A DNA stretch of 45,489 nt from Acidobacteriota bacterium. GTDB taxonomy: Bacteria > Actinomycetota > AC-67. The translations under genes were made by a program, and so were the position numbers. This document shows positions 31,744-44,433 of this stretch, one piece after another. Below the pieces are notes generated by a model, which saw only the letters and a program-made list of their open reading frames with translations, was not told the DNA's origin and did no database searches. Numbering within the stretch: the stretch's first letter is position 1; the number at the start of each line of letters is the position of its first letter. Where the stretch lies: the NCBI GenBank assembly GCA_016208485.1, contig JACQXY010000026.1, positions 1-45,489 of the forward strand, written 5' to 3'.

Positions 31744-31801
31744 GCCCCCGTCCTCCGGTCGCGATGCCGGGCAGACTCCCAAGGGACCTGCCCGCCGAGG
31801 C

Positions 31802-32029
31802 ATGGCGGACGGTTTGAACTGGCTCTCCTACCTGGTGACAGGCATGGCCGTCGTCGGAGCCATCGGATACGGCTTCGATCGATGGTTCGGAACCTGGCCG
31901 GTCCTGTTCTTGATCGGGACGGTGGTCGGCTACTCGGTGGCCGTCTACGGGATGTATTTGCACGTGAAGGCGGCTCCAGCGGGGAGGCCGCAGACTACGC
32001 AGGACGACGGGGGAAGCGCTGAAGGCTGA
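31802..32029 (+). CDS. AtpZ/AtpI-family F0F1-ATPase accessory membrane protein
   Basis: A 75-aa protein with two hydrophobic helices: WLSYLVTGMAVVGAIGYGFDRWFGTWPVLFLIGTVVGYSVAVYGMY. The GYGFDRWFGTWP turn between helices is characteristic of the small AtpZ/YnhC-type proteins encoded at the head of atp operons and thought to help c-ring assembly or Mg2+ supply. ATG 31802 is preferred over 31742 because the latter overlaps the predicted -10 box and the extra 20 residues are low complexity. Confidence 0.78.
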   Translation: MADGLNWLSYLVTGMAVVGAIGYGFDRWFGTWPVLFLIGTVVGYSVAVYGMYLHVKAAPAGRPQTTQDDGGSAEG

Positions 32030-32036
32030 CGGCAGG

Positions 32037-32416
32037 ATGGTGCGGGCGGCGATTCGCGCCGGTGCTGCTTCCCTTGTTCCCGTCACCGGCGTCGCGCTGC
32101 TCGTCCGCGGGGCGTCGGGCGCCGCGGCCGCCGCGCTCGCGCTCGCGCTCGTCGTCGCGAACTTCGCGCTTTCCGGGGCCGCGCTGGATGCGGCCGCGCG
32201 CCGCTGGCCCCTGTCCTTTCCCGCGGTCGCCTTGCCGAGCTACGCATTTCGCATGGCGGGGCTGTTCGTGGCGATGAGCCTGGTCAAGTCCAGCCCGGCC
32301 GATCCAATCGTGTTCGCGATCGTGTTTTGCGCCGCCGTGGCCGGCCTTGTCGCCTACGAGTGCGTGGTGTGGGCGCGTACGCCCTGGCTGGCCTTGACGC
32401 TCTCGGAGGAGAAACT

Positions 32417-32420
<4 letters not shown>
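32037..32420 (+). CDS. ATP synthase subunit I-like membrane protein
   Basis: A 127-aa hydrophobic protein with about four membrane helices (ASLVPVTGVALLV, AAAALALALVVANFALSG, FPAVALPSYAFRMAGLFVAMSLV, PIVFAIVFCAAVAGLVAYECVVW). Size, helix count and position directly before atpB match the fast-evolving AtpI/Uncl-type proteins; sequence similarity alone is weak. Its stop overlaps the GTG of atpB, and it begins 7 nt after the AtpZ-like gene. Possible role: c-ring assembly chaperone. Confidence 0.65.
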
Positions 32421-33554
<1,134 letters not shown>

Positions 33555-33563
33555 GGAGGGTCG

Positions 33564-34136
33564 ATGCTGACATCCGTTCTACTGGCGGCTGAGGAGGACC
33601 CGACCCGGTTCGTCTTCCCGAAAGGCGACGAGCTCATCTGGGGCTCGATCGCGTTCTTCATTCTGTTCGCCGTGCTCGCGAAGGTGGCGTTCCCGGCGAT
33701 CAACAAGGTCCTGCAGCAGCGCTCCGACAAGATCCGCGCGAGCCTCGAGTCCGCCGAGCGGGCGAAGATCGAGGCCGACGGGGCGCTCGATCAGTACCGC
33801 GCGCAGCTCGCCGACGCGCGAGCGGAGGCGAGCCGCATCATCGAGGAGGCGAAGCGGACGGCCGAGGGGGTGCGGCGCGAGGTCGAGGCCCGCGCGCAGG
33901 CGGAGGCGCAGCAGATCGTGGAGCGCGCCCGCGCCGAGGTCGGCTCGGAGCGCGACCGGGCCTTCCAGGAGCTGCGAGGCACGGTCGGGGACCTGTCGAT
34001 CCGCCTCGCGACGAAGGTCGTCGAGCGCGAGCTTGCGGACCCCGACGCGCAGCGGGCGTTCGTCCGGCGGATGATCGACGAGCTGGCCGCCACGGCTCCG
34101 GCCTCGGGCAACGGCGGGCGGGGAGGCGCGGCGTGA
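33564..34136 (+). CDS. atpF: ATP synthase F0 subunit b
   Basis: A 190-aa peripheral-stalk subunit: one membrane helix (ELIWGSIAFFILFAVLAKVAFPAI, about 26-50), then a long charged coiled coil (QQRSDKIRASLESAERAKIEADGAL… through VERARAEVGSERDRAFQELRG). It lies 9 nt after atpE and its stop overlaps the start of atpH (GTGA). A normal separate b subunit; it is not the b-delta fusion found in mycobacteria. Confidence 0.95.
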   Translation: MLTSVLLAAEEDPTRFVFPKGDELIWGSIAFFILFAVLAKVAFPAINKVLQQRSDKIRASLESAERAKIEADGALDQYRAQLADARAEASRIIEEAKRTAEGVRREVEARAQAEAQQIVERARAEVGSERDRAFQELRGTVGDLSIRLATKVVERELADPDAQRAFVRRMIDELAATAPASGNGGRGGAA

Positions 34137-34672
34137 CCGGGGACCCGCGCGTCGAAGGGTACGCGGCCGCGCTGTTCGAGGTGGCCCGCGCCGAAGGCGC
34201 GCTCGACCGGGTCGAGGATGAGCTGTTCCGGTTCGCCCGGACCCTGGAGCGCGAGTCGAGGTTGCGTGAGGCCCTGACCGACATCGCCCTGCCGGCCGAG
34301 CGGCGCTCGGCCATGGTCGGGGAGCTGCTCGGCGGCAAGGCGTCGGGGCATGCCACGAACCTCATTCGCTTCATCGTGGAGCAGGGGCGGGCGCGTGAGA
34401 TTCCGGCGATCGTCGACTCCCTGGTGGCGCGCGCCGCGGCGGCTCGCCGCCGGGCCGTTGCCGAGGTGCGGAGCGCCGCGGCGCTGGACGGCGACCAGCT
34501 CGATCGCCTCACCGAGGCGGTCGAGGCGGCGACGGGCAAGCAGGTTGACGTGAAGGTCCTCGTTGATCCGTCGATGATCGGGGGGTTGCTCGTGCGGGTC
34601 GGCGACACGGTCTTCGACGGCACTGCGCGAACCCGGCTGCGGCGGGCGAGGGAGCGGCTGGAGAGAGGCTGA
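34133..34672 (+). CDS. atpH: ATP synthase F1 subunit delta
   Basis: A 179-aa OSCP/delta subunit: [33 protein letters not shown] at the N-terminus, and the C-terminal VTEV-like strand [41 protein letters not shown], typical for the family. It joins the b stalk to the F1 head. GTG overlaps the atpF stop; atpA follows 1 nt after the stop. Confidence 0.95.
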   Translation: MTGDPRVEGYAAALFEVARAEGALDRVEDELFRFARTLERESRLREALTDIALPAERRSAMVGELLGGKASGHATNLIRFIVEQGRAREIPAIVDSLVARAAAARRRAVAEVRSAAALDGDQLDRLTEAVEAATGKQVDVKVLVDPSMIGGLLVRVGDTVFDGTARTRLRRARERLERG

Positions 34673-34673
34673 T

Positions 34674-36281
34674 ATGGGTGAGCTGACGATCAACCCGGCG
34701 GAGATCGCCGCCGTGCTGAAGAGCTTCGTCGAGGATTTCAAGCCTGCCGTCGAGCGCGAGGAGGTCGGGCGGGTCCTCTACTCGGGGGATGGGATCGCGC
34801 GGGTCGCCGGACTGCCGGGATGCATGGCGAACGAGCGGCTCGAGTTCCCCGGCGGGGTGTCCGGCGTGGCTCTCAACCTCGAGGAGGACGAGATCGGAGC
34901 CGTCGTCCTCGGGCCCGCGGCGTCGGTCGAGGAGGGCGACCCGGTCAAGCTGACCGGCGAGATTCTCTCGGTGCCGGTCGGCGACGGGCTGCTCGGCCGG
35001 GTCGTCAACGTCCTGGGCGAGCCGGTGGACGGCGGGCCGCCGCTCGACGAGTCGAGGGTCGCCGGGCGCCGGCCTCTCGAGATCCAGGCTCCGTCGGTGG
35101 TCCAGCGCCAGCCGGTGAAAGAGCCCCTCTACACCGGGATCAAGGCCATCGACGCGATGACGGCGATCGGGCGGGGCCAGCGCGAGCTTATCATCGGGGA
35201 CATGAAGACCGGCAAGACGGCGATCGCGGTGGACGCGATCATCAGCCAGCGCCGTTTCTGGGGGACCCCGCAGCAGGTGAAGTGCATCTACGTCGCGGTC
35301 GGCCAGAAGGACTCGACCGTTGCCCAGGTTGTGCAGGCACTGCGGGACAACGGGGCCCTCGAGTACACGGTCGTTGTTGTGGCCGGCGCCTCGGAGCCGG
35401 CGCCGTTCAAGTACCTCGCGCCGTACGTGGGAAGCGCCATCGGGCAGCACTGGATGTACGGCGGAGAGCACGCGCTCGTCGTCTACGACGACCTGTCGAA
35501 GCAGGCGGAGGCCTACCGGGAGATCTCCCTCCTCCTGCGGCGCCCGGCCGGGCGCGAGGCCTACCCCGGCGACGTGTTCTACCTCCACTCCCGGCTTCTC
35601 GAGCGCGGGGCCAAGCTCTCCGACGACCTCGGCGGAGGGTCGCTCACGGCGCTTCCCATCGTGGAGACGAAGGGCGGCGACATCTCCGGCTACATCCCGA
35701 CCAACGTGATCTCGATCACCGACGGGCAGATCTACCTGGAGGAGGGGCTGTTCAACGCGGGGGTTCGTCCGGCCATCAACGTCGGCCGTTCCGTCTCCCG
35801 CGTCGGCGGCAACGCGCAGACCAAGGCGATGAAGAGCGTGGCCGGGAGCCTCCGGCTCGACCTGGCCGCCTACCGCGAGCTGGAGGCGTTCTCCGCCTTC
35901 GGTTCCGAGCTGGACAAGTCGTCCCAGCAGCAGCTCGAGCGCGGGGCCCGCCTGGTCGAGCTGCTCAAGCAGCCCCAGTTCTCCCCGGTGCCGGTCGAGG
36001 AGCAGGTCGTCTCGATCTTCGCCGGGACCGGCGGTCTCCTCGACGGCGTGCCGGTCCGGGATGTCCGGCGATTCGAGGAGGGCATGCTCGAGTACCTGCG
36101 CTCCCGCCTGCCGCATGTCTCGTCCGCGATCGCCGATACGGGGGCGCTTTCCGGCGAGACCGCCGCGGCGCTGAAGAGCGGTCTGGAGGACTTCAAGCGG
36201 GGGTTCGTCGCTGCCGAGGCACCGGCGGCGGCTCCTGCCGAGGGGAACGCCGGCTGGGAGCGCACGGCGGCGGCGCCGTAG
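34674..36281 (+). CDS. atpA: ATP synthase F1 subunit alpha
   Basis: A 535-aa non-catalytic nucleotide-binding subunit. P-loop [15 protein letters not shown] (about residues 175-189; many species have GDRQTGKT), followed by [44 protein letters not shown] segment (here [12 protein letters not shown]) and [13 protein letters not shown]. The last ~20 residues are Ala/Pro-rich and variable. The ATG lies 1 nt after the atpH stop. Complete and of normal length. Confidence 0.97.
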   Translation: MGELTINPAEIAAVLKSFVEDFKPAVEREEVGRVLYSGDGIARVAGLPGCMANERLEFPGGVSGVALNLEEDEIGAVVLGPAASVEEGDPVKLTGEILSVPVGDGLLGRVVNVLGEPVDGGPPLDESRVAGRRPLEIQAPSVVQRQPVKEPLYTGIKAIDAMTAIGRGQRELIIGDMKTGKTAIAVDAIISQRRFWGTPQQVKCIYVAVGQKDSTVAQVVQALRDNGALEYTVVVVAGASEPAPFKYLAPYVGSAIGQHWMYGGEHALVVYDDLSKQAEAYREISLLLRRPAGREAYPGDVFYLHSRLLERGAKLSDDLGGGSLTALPIVETKGGDISGYIPTNVISITDGQIYLEEGLFNAGVRPAINVGRSVSRVGGNAQTKAMKSVAGSLRLDLAAYRELEAFSAFGSELDKSSQQQLERGARLVELLKQPQFSPVPVEEQVVSIFAGTGGLLDGVPVRDVRRFEEGMLEYLRSRLPHVSSAIADTGALSGETAAALKSGLEDFKRGFVAAEAPAAAPAEGNAGWERTAAAP

Positions 36282-36291
36282 CGGGTGAGAA

Positions 36292-38662
<2,371 letters not shown>

Positions 38663-38663
<1 letters not shown>

Positions 38664-39052
38664 TGCCGCTCACCGTCCAGGTCGTCACTCCCGAGCGCGA
38701 GGTCGAGGTCGCCGCCGACGCCTCGATGGTGCTCGCCCACGGCGTCGAGGGCGACGTCGGGATCCTGCCGGGGCACGCGCCCCTGCTGATCGCGCTCGGG
38801 ACCGGTCCGCTCGAGATCGTTCGCCCGGACCGGCGCGACGCGATGCTGGTGGATGGGGGATTCCTCCAGGTGAAGGACGACCGGGTCATCGTGCTCGCCG
38901 AGTACGCGGTCCTGCCGGGCGAGATCGACCCCGCCGCCGCCGCTCGCGAGGTCGAGGTTCTCCGCCGGGAAGCGGAGGCCGCGCCGGGGGACGATGCCGC
39001 GCGCGGGAGGCTCGCGCGCGCCGAGGCCACGCTCAAGCTGGCCGGCCGGTAG
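38663..39052 (+). CDS. atpC: ATP synthase F1 subunit epsilon
   Basis: A 129-aa subunit: LTVQVVTPEREVEVAADASMVLAHGVEGDVGILPGHAPLL beta-sandwich start and two-helix C-terminal domain (REVEVLRREAEAAPGDDAARGRLARAEATLKLA). The ATG overlaps the last base of atpD. Last gene of the operon; murA follows after 28 nt from its own predicted promoter. Confidence 0.94.
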
Positions 39053-39068
39053 CCTCGCCCTCCGGCCG

Positions 39069-39074
39069 TAGAAT
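39069..39074 (+). promoter_or_regulatory. Putative -10 box (TAGAAT), leaderless murA transcript
   Basis: TAGAAT ends 6 nt before the GTG at 39081. No RBS precedes the start codon. No clear -35 box lies in the tail of atpC. Confidence 0.45.
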
Positions 39075-39080
39075 GGTTCT

Positions 39081-40331
39081 GTGAGCTGCTACCTGATCAC
39101 GGGCGGGACGCCTCTGCGTGGGACGGTTCGCGTCCGGGGGGCGAAGAACTCGGCGCTGAAGCTCATGGCCGCGTCCCTCCTCGCGGAGGGGACCTACCGT
39201 TTGCGCGAGGTCCCGCAGATCGCCGACATCGAGACGATGCGCCTGGTGCTCCGGCGACTCGGGTGCGATGCGCGCTTCGAGGACGGGACGATGGCCATCG
39301 AGGTTCCCGCCGCCGTCGGCGGGGAGGCTCCCTACGAGCTGGTGCGCCAGATGCGCGCCTCGATCGTCGTGCTGGGGCCGCTCCTCGCCCGGCGTGGCCG
39401 GGCGCGCGTGGCGATGCCCGGCGGGTGCAACATCGGCTCCCGCAAGATCGACCTGCACCTCAAAGGTCTCGAGCGGATGGGCGCCACGATCGGCTTCGAC
39501 CACGGCTACCTCGAGGCGAGCGGCGGGTTGCACGGTGCCGAGATCGTGCTCGACTGGCCGTCCCACGGGGCGACGGAGAACATCTGTATGGCGGCGACCC
39601 TCGCGAAGGGGACGACCGTCATCGAGAACGCGGCGCGCGACCCCGAGATCCAGGACCTCTCGGCGATGCTGTCGGACATGGGGGCGCGCATCTCCGGCGC
39701 CGGCACCCCGACGATCGTGGTTGAGGGAACCGACGCGCTGCGTGCGGTCGAGCACACGGTCCTGCCGGATCGGCTCGAGGCGGGAACCTATCTGATCGCC
39801 GCGGCCGCGACCGGGGGGGATGTCACCGTGGAGGGCGCGCGTGGCGGGCACCTGGAGATCGCCCTCTCGAAGCTCGCCGATTCCGGCGCCGAGGTTGATG
39901 CGGGCCCGGCCTCCGTCCGGCTGCGGATGCCGGGGACCCCGAGACCGGTCGACTTCGTCACCCTTCCCTATCCGGGGTTCCCGACCGATCTGCAGCCGCA
40001 GATGATGGTGTTGTGCGCGATCGCTTCGGGCACGAGCATCGCCACCGAGAACGTGTTCGAGAACCGGTTCATGTTCGTCGACGAGCTGGTACGCATGGGA
40101 GCCGACATCCGCACCGAGGGGCACCATGCCGTGATCCGGGGCCGGCCCCGCCTGGAGGCGGCGCCGGTCCGCGCGCCGGACATCCGCGCCGGGGCCGCGC
40201 TCGCGATCGCGGGCCTGGTGGCCGACGGCGAGACCGAGCTGTCGGGCGTGGATCACATCGAGCGCGGCTACGAGTCGTTCGACGACAGGCTTCGCGCTCT
40301 CGGCGGGCGGATCGAGCGGCTCGACGGCTGA
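39081..40331 (+). CDS. murA: UDP-N-acetylglucosamine 1-carboxyvinyltransferase
   Basis: A 416-aa EPT-fold enzyme that adds enolpyruvate to UDP-GlcNAc, the first committed step of peptidoglycan synthesis. Substrate-binding Lys/Asn in [20 protein letters not shown] and the catalytic cysteine, C116, in [18 protein letters not shown]. Because Cys is kept (some actinobacterial and chlamydial MurA have Asp), the enzyme should be of the fosfomycin-sensitive type by this residue; this is inference. GTG 39081 fits the leaderless promoter. Position directly after atpC matches many actinobacteria. Confidence 0.95.
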   Translation: MSCYLITGGTPLRGTVRVRGAKNSALKLMAASLLAEGTYRLREVPQIADIETMRLVLRRLGCDARFEDGTMAIEVPAAVGGEAPYELVRQMRASIVVLGPLLARRGRARVAMPGGCNIGSRKIDLHLKGLERMGATIGFDHGYLEASGGLHGAEIVLDWPSHGATENICMAATLAKGTTVIENAARDPEIQDLSAMLSDMGARISGAGTPTIVVEGTDALRAVEHTVLPDRLEAGTYLIAAAATGGDVTVEGARGGHLEIALSKLADSGAEVDAGPASVRLRMPGTPRPVDFVTLPYPGFPTDLQPQMMVLCAIASGTSIATENVFENRFMFVDELVRMGADIRTEGHHAVIRGRPRLEAAPVRAPDIRAGAALAIAGLVADGETELSGVDHIERGYESFDDRLRALGGRIERLDG

Positions 40332-40338
40332 GCGGGCT

Positions 40339-41070
40339 GTGGACTCCGACCGACCTCCTCCGATCCCGGAGCCGCCGCGCCCGACCGAGCCGCCGCCGCC
40401 GGTGCCCTGGCGGGCGCTCGAGGCGATCCCGGTGTGGGCGGTGGCGTTCGTCGCCGGGCTGCTTGCGGCCGGGGTGGGCGCGCTCGGCCGGGGTGGGGAC
40501 GGCCCGACCGCCTTTGCCGTCCTGGCTTCGGAGGTCTTGCTCGCCCTGGTCGTGATCGTCTGGGTTCGGATGCGTCATGGGGTCGGCATGCGCGCCCTCG
40601 GGGCCGTGCGTCCCGAGGCCGGAGACGTGTCGCTCGGCCTCGGCGCCGGGCTGCTCGGCGTGCTCGGGTCGGTCGTGATCGTGTTCGCGGTGCTCGCCGT
40701 CGGGAGTGTTGTGGCCGGCCACCCCGTCGAGGTGCCCGAGCAGATCCCGCTCGGGGAGCCGTCGGCGGCGGTGCTCGCGATCGTCGGGATCGCGGTCGTT
40801 GTGGCGGCCCCGATCGCCGAGGAGATGTTCTTTCGCGGCTTCCTCTACCGGGCATTGCGGCGGTGGGCCTCGCCGGCGCTCGCCGGCCTGATCTCGGCCG
40901 CCATCTTCGCCGCGTCTCACGTCGAGCCGCTCATCATCCCGAGCATCTTCGCGCTCGGGCTCGTGCTCGCCTGGCTCGTGGAGCGCCGGGGGGGCAGGCT
41001 CGCCCCGGCGATCATGGCCCACGGCTTGTTCAACCTCGTGGGGTTCGTGTTCCGGTTCCTCCTGAAATAG
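40339..41070 (+). CDS. CPBP-family intramembrane metalloprotease
   Basis: A 243-aa polytopic membrane protein. The N-terminal ~30 residues are Pro-rich and acidic, followed by about six to seven helices. The Abi/CAAX-protease signatures are IAEEMFFRGFLYRAL (EExxxR, about residues 159-164) and FAASHVEPL with a second-motif His. Bacterial members act in membrane proteolysis or bacteriocin immunity; the substrate is unknown. GTG 7 nt after murA suggests co-transcription. Confidence 0.87.
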   Translation: MDSDRPPPIPEPPRPTEPPPPVPWRALEAIPVWAVAFVAGLLAAGVGALGRGGDGPTAFAVLASEVLLALVVIVWVRMRHGVGMRALGAVRPEAGDVSLGLGAGLLGVLGSVVIVFAVLAVGSVVAGHPVEVPEQIPLGEPSAAVLAIVGIAVVVAAPIAEEMFFRGFLYRALRRWASPALAGLISAAIFAASHVEPLIIPSIFALGLVLAWLVERRGGRLAPAIMAHGLFNLVGFVFRFLLK

Positions 41071-41103
41071 CTGCGTCTTGCATCATGTGCTCCGCGGGAA
41101 CCC

Positions 41104-41132
41104 TGGACATGACCGGCGCATCGTTCTACTGT
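41104..41132 (+). promoter_or_regulatory. Putative promoter (TGGACA-17-TACTGT), leaderless
   Basis: TGGACA (41104-41109), 17 nt, TACTGT (41127-41132), then exactly 7 nt to the ATG at 41140. Both boxes and spacing are near-consensus and predict transcription starting at the start codon. Confidence 0.55.
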
Positions 41133-41139
41133 AGATAAG

Positions 41140-41790
41140 ATGAGTGCTTTCAGCCGATTCGGAGTTGCCAGGCGCCGCGCAGTGCGGCGCGAGACCTTTC
41201 GCGAGGTCCAGGAGAAGGTCGCCGGGCTCGACTCTGAGCTCACCTTCGGTCTGTCGTTCGTGGCGGCGATGATCGACCGGGGCGACTTCCGCGCGGCCGC
41301 GGGAGCGATCGAGGAGCAGCGCGGGGCGCTGGCGGAGGCCGGGCGGGATCTCCAGGGTGTGCTCGTGGGACCCTCTCGCGTGCGGCGGGTCTCGGTGGGG
41401 GCGGCGATCGCCGCCGCCGCGCTGGTCGGCTCGGGGCTCTTGGTGGCCGCCGTGCGGCACGGGGAGGCCGCGCCGCCCGAGGTGGCCCGCCTGGAGCGCG
41501 TGGCCGACCAGTTGGAAACGGCGGTTCGAGACGGATCCGACGCCGCTCGGCTTGCGAGCATCGTCGGCGGAGTTCACCGGACCATCCTGTCGCTTCCTCA
41601 AGGGGCCGAGTTCCTCGTGCGGATCCGCCGGTCGCTCGTCGAGATCAGGGGCCGGTTGCTCGAGATCGCCCCCGGCCCGGTGGCAGACGCCGCAAGGCGA
41701 GTGGCCAGAGAGATCGAAGAGGTCGTGGAACCGCAGTCCCCTCAGCCCTCGCCTCCGCCCGCAGGCGCGCCGTCGGCCTCCGGCCCCTAG
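41140..41790 (+). CDS. Single-pass membrane protein, unknown function
   Basis: A 216-aa protein. Residues 1-80 are charged and helical (RRRAVRRETFREVQEKVAGLDSEL…IEEQRGALAEAGRDLQ), one membrane helix follows at about 86-105 (VSVGAAIAAAALVGSGLLVAAV), then a second helical region (VARLERVADQLETAVRDGSDAARLASIVGGVHRTI) and a Pro/Ser-rich tail. This is topologically a bitopic coiled-coil-like protein. I do not recognise a family. It has its own leaderless-type promoter. The 125 nt after it contain only the next gene's promoter. Confidence 0.6.
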   Translation: MSAFSRFGVARRRAVRRETFREVQEKVAGLDSELTFGLSFVAAMIDRGDFRAAAGAIEEQRGALAEAGRDLQGVLVGPSRVRRVSVGAAIAAAALVGSGLLVAAVRHGEAAPPEVARLERVADQLETAVRDGSDAARLASIVGGVHRTILSLPQGAEFLVRIRRSLVEIRGRLLEIAPGPVADAARRVAREIEEVVEPQSPQPSPPPAGAPSASGP

Positions 41791-41854
41791 CCGGTTCGCG
41801 CCGACCACCCGCCGCGGCGTGGCGGCCTTCGGGTTTCAGGGGGAGGCCACCGGT

Positions 41855-41884
41855 TTGAGCCCACTGCCTGTGGCGTGCTTTACT
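41855..41884 (+). promoter_or_regulatory. Putative promoter (TTGAGC-18-TTTACT) of the SCP2/F420-reductase operon
   Basis: TTGAGC (41855-41860) and TTTACT (41879-41884) are 18 nt apart. Transcription would begin near 41891, leaving a ~25-nt leader with the strong RBS GAGGAGGTGG before the GTG at 41916. Confidence 0.45.
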
Positions 41885-41915
41885 CCTGGGCGATTTCGCG
41901 CGAGGAGGTGGACCG

Positions 41916-42338
41916 GTGGCGACGTTCCCGAGTGAGGAGTGGCTCGTCCAGTACGTCGAGCGCATCAACGCTTCCAAGGATTACGAGGAGGCGGCCGCGA
42001 CGTGGGAGGGTGACCTGTCCTACGTGTTCGAGGCCGAGCCGGACAAGGGCGTCCCGAAGGATGTCTGGGCGTGGGCGGATCTCTGGCACGGGAAGTGCCG
42101 CGGCGCGAAGTTCGACGTGACTCCGGAAGAGGGCGAGAAGGCGAAGTTCATCATTCGCGCGCCCTACTCCCGGTGGAAGCAAGTGATCAGGCGGGAGCTC
42201 GACCCAATCAAGGGCATGATGCAGGGCAAGCTCAAGCTGAAGGGCGACCTGCCGACCATCGTCCGCAACGTCAAGGCGGCGAACGAGCTGGTGAACATCG
42301 CCTCCTCGGTCCCAACCGAGTTCGTCGACGAGCGCTAG
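41916..42338 (+). CDS. SCP2-like sterol/lipid-transfer-fold protein
   Basis: A 140-aa protein: WLVQYVERINASKDYEEAAATWEGDLSYVFEAEP, then a beta-rich part (GKCRGAKFDVTPEEGEKAKFIIRAPYSRWKQVIRRELDPIKGMMQGKLKLKGDLPTIVRNVKAANELVNIASSV shortened here by description only at its ends: the MMQGKLKLKGD motif is the SCP2 hallmark). The fold binds hydrophobic ligands. The GTG is placed by the strong GAGGAGGTGG sequence. A second SCP2-like gene follows 1 nt after its stop, then an F420 reductase; the ligand is unknown. Confidence 0.8.
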   Translation: MATFPSEEWLVQYVERINASKDYEEAAATWEGDLSYVFEAEPDKGVPKDVWAWADLWHGKCRGAKFDVTPEEGEKAKFIIRAPYSRWKQVIRRELDPIKGMMQGKLKLKGDLPTIVRNVKAANELVNIASSVPTEFVDER

Positions 42339-42339
42339 C

Positions 42340-42750
42340 GTGATCGTCGTCGACCCTGGGGTCGAGGGCCTCGGATTGATGCTCGCCGAGCTGGTGCGCG
42401 CCAACGTGGAGCGGAATCCCAGGTGCCGGGCGCTGTTGCGCGCCCCGGCGCGGTCGATCAACGTGCGGGCCCCCGACGCGGAGGTCGAGGTGGGCATCGT
42501 CCTCGGCGGCGGCCGGTTCCGCGTGCTTCCGGCAGCCCACGCCCGCGCCGATCTCGAGGTCATCACCGATTCCGGTACTCTGATGTCTCTTTCATCTACA
42601 CCCCTGAGGTTCGGGTTGCCCGACCTCATGACCATGGAGGGCCGTGCAGTGACGAAGAAGATGCTCACGGGCGAGCTCAAGGTGCGGGGGATCGTCCCCA
42701 ACCTCGGGACGCTCATCCGCTTGCAGAAGCTACTTTCGGTGGCGCCATGA
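42340..42750 (+). CDS. SCP2-like protein, second copy, divergent
   Basis: A 136-aa protein whose C-terminal half has SCP2-like features: ADLEVITDSGTLMSL, then KKMLTGELKVRGIVPNLGTLIRLQKLL, parallel to the neighbour's MMQGKLKLKGDLPTIVRN. The N-terminal half (LAELVRANVERNPRCRALLRAPARSINVRAPDAEVEV) is compact. GTG start is 1 nt after the preceding stop, and its TGA overlaps the ATG of the F420 reductase. Probably a partner or paralogue of the first SCP2 protein. Confidence 0.68.
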   Translation: MIVVDPGVEGLGLMLAELVRANVERNPRCRALLRAPARSINVRAPDAEVEVGIVLGGGRFRVLPAAHARADLEVITDSGTLMSLSSTPLRFGLPDLMTMEGRAVTKKMLTGELKVRGIVPNLGTLIRLQKLLSVAP

Positions 42751-43397
42751 ACATCACGTTCATCGGAGGTACCGGCCCCGCCGGGATCGGTTTGGCCGCG
42801 CGGTTCGCCAAGGCGGGGCACAAGATCTCGGTCGGCTCACGGAAGATCGAGCGCGCGGAGAACACCCGGGACCAGGTTCTTGCGCTGGCGGGCGGCGGAG
42901 ACGTCACCGCCGGGGTGAACCAGGACGTCGTCGGCAGCGCCGACGTCGTCTTTTTCACGGTCCCGCCGGAGGGGCTCCGTCCCACGGCGAAGAGCCTCGG
43001 CCCCCAGCTCGCCGGCAAGGTCGTCGTCTCGCTCACCAACCCGCTGAGCGTCGTCAAGAGGAAGGTGGTCTACGACTACCCGGAGGAGCGGTCGCTCGCC
43101 GAGGCGGTCCAGATCAACGCGCCGGAGGCCAAGGTCGTCGGCGCGCTCCACGAGATCCGCGTGAGCGACTTCGCCGAGATCGAGCGCCGGATCGAGGGCG
43201 ACACGATCATCACCGGCGACGACGAGGACGCGAAGAAGGTCGTGATGGACCTCGTCGGGGAGATCGACGGCATCCGCCCGGTGGACGGCGGGCCGCTGTC
43301 GAACACCGGGTTCGTCGAGGGGTTCGTCGCGGTCCTGATCTCGATCAACTTCAAGTACAAGATCGGGTCCTCCTACCGGATCACCGGCATCCGCTGA
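42747..43397 (+). CDS. NADPH:F420 oxidoreductase (NpdG/Fno-type)
   Basis: A 216-aa Rossmann protein: start MNITFIGGTGPAGIGLAARFAKAGHKISVGSRKIERAEN with the NADPH-selecting S-R after the second strand, then DVVFFTVPPEGL, VVVSLTNPLSVV, and a C-terminal F420-binding region (VDGGPLSNTGFVEGFVAVLISINFKYKIGSSYRITG). It transfers hydride between NADPH and the deazaflavin F420, supplying F420H2 for other enzymes. The ATGA overlap with the SCP2 gene shows one operon. A strong hairpin follows 15 nt after the stop. F420 genes fit an actinobacterial host. Confidence 0.87.
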   Translation: MNITFIGGTGPAGIGLAARFAKAGHKISVGSRKIERAENTRDQVLALAGGGDVTAGVNQDVVGSADVVFFTVPPEGLRPTAKSLGPQLAGKVVVSLTNPLSVVKRKVVYDYPEERSLAEAVQINAPEAKVVGALHEIRVSDFAEIERRIEGDTIITGDDEDAKKVVMDLVGEIDGIRPVDGGPLSNTGFVEGFVAVLISINFKYKIGSSYRITGIR

Positions 43398-43412
43398 CCC
43401 GTGCGCTCTGCG

Positions 43413-43442
43413 ACTGCCGCCCCCGGACTCGGGGGCGGCAGT
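43413..43442 (+). terminator. Strong GC hairpin terminator after the F420 reductase gene
   Basis: Perfect 13-bp stem ACTGCCGCCCCCG / CGGGGGCGGCAGT closing a 4-nt loop GACT, followed by GTCTTGGG, so with little of a U-tract. It separates the SCP2/F420 operon from the next promoter and is the clearest terminator-like structure in the window. Confidence 0.8.
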
Positions 43443-43476
43443 GTCTTGGGGCTCCGGTGGGGCCGGGCGCGGCGGC

Positions 43477-43482
43477 TATCAT
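43477..43482 (+). promoter_or_regulatory. Putative -10 box (TATCAT), leaderless meaB transcript
   Basis: GGCTATCAT is the same string as before the receiver gene at 9221. It ends 6 nt before the ATG at 43489. No RBS is present. Confidence 0.45.
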
Positions 43483-43488
43483 TGCGGA

Positions 43489-44433
43489 ATGGATCTGGAT
43501 GAGATCGTCGGCAAGGTGAAGGCGCGCGACCGGCGAACGGTCGCGCGGCTCATCTCGCTCGTCGAGGACGAGTCTCCGCAACTGGCAGAGATCGTGCGCG
43601 CCATCGGGCCGCTTTCCGGCGGCGCGGCGATCGTCGGGCTGACCGGCGCGCCGGGGGTCGGGAAGTCGACGCTCGCGGCCGCCCTGGTGTCGGAGATCCG
43701 GGCCGAGGGGAGGACGGTGAGCGTGCTCGCGATCGACCCGACCTCGCCGTTCACCGGCGGCGCGCTCCTCGGGGACCGGCTGCGGATGCAGGACCACGCG
43801 ACGGACCCGGGGGTGTTCATCCGCTCCATGGCCACTCGAGGCCGGCTCGGGGGCCTGGCCTGGGCGACGCCTCACGCGCTGCGAATCCTGGATGCCGCCG
43901 GCGCCGATGTGATCATCCTGGAGACGGTAGGGGTGGGGCAGGCGGAGGTCGCGGTCGTCCATGCCGCCGACACCGCCGTCGTCGTGCTCGCGCCGGGCAT
44001 GGGGGACGCCGTGCAGGCGAGCAAGGCGGGCCTGCTCGAGATCGGCGATGTGTACGTGATCAACAAGGCCGACCGCGAGGGTGCGCGCGCGGCGGCCCGC
44101 GACATCGAGCAGATGCTCGATCTTGGGGCGGCGGGGGAATGGCGACCCCCGGTGATCGAGACTGTGGCCGAGCAGGGGACGGGGGTCGGGGCCCTGTGGC
44201 AGGCGATCCTCCGCCATCGCGAGCACCTCGGGCGCTCGGGAGGTCTTCGGCGCCGCCGGCTCGATCGCGCGGGCAGGGAGATCTCCGAGATCGCTGTGGC
44301 GTCGCTTCGCGCGTCGATCGGAGGGGTCGGGGACGGGGCGGTTCTCGCAGGGCTCGCCGAGGAGGTCGTGGACCGGCGGCTCGATCCGTACGCGGCGGCC
44401 GAGAAGCTGCTCGGCCGGGCGGGAGGTCCGTGA
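43489..44433 (+). CDS. MeaB/ArgK-family GTPase (B12-dependent mutase chaperone)
   Basis: A 314-aa G3E GTPase: P-loop [44 protein letters not shown] (Switch I), [12 protein letters not shown] (Switch II) and VINKAD (NKxD). MeaB proteins gate cofactor loading and protect adenosylcobalamin-dependent acyl-CoA mutases. Its TGA overlaps the ATG of the mutase gene that follows (TGATG), which makes the mutase its natural client. ATG 43489 is chosen because the leaderless promoter and MDLDEIV… start agree. Confidence 0.9.
   Translation: MDLDEIVGKVKARDRRTVARLISLVEDESPQLAEIVRAIGPLSGGAAIVGLTGAPGVGKSTLAAALVSEIRAEGRTVSVLAIDPTSPFTGGALLGDRLRMQDHATDPGVFIRSMATRGRLGGLAWATPHALRILDAAGADVIILETVGVGQAEVAVVHAADTAVVVLAPGMGDAVQASKAGLLEIGDVYVINKADREGARAAARDIEQMLDLGAAGEWRPPVIETVAEQGTGVGALWQAILRHREHLGRSGGLRRRRLDRAGREISEIAVASLRASIGGVGDGAVLAGLAEEVVDRRLDPYAAAEKLLGRAGGP

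Noticed and set aside
31742..31801. Earlier ATG at 31742 for the AtpZ-like gene
   Set aside because: It overlaps the predicted -10 box TAGAAT, and the extra 20 residues are low-complexity; the ATG at 31802 directly precedes the conserved region.
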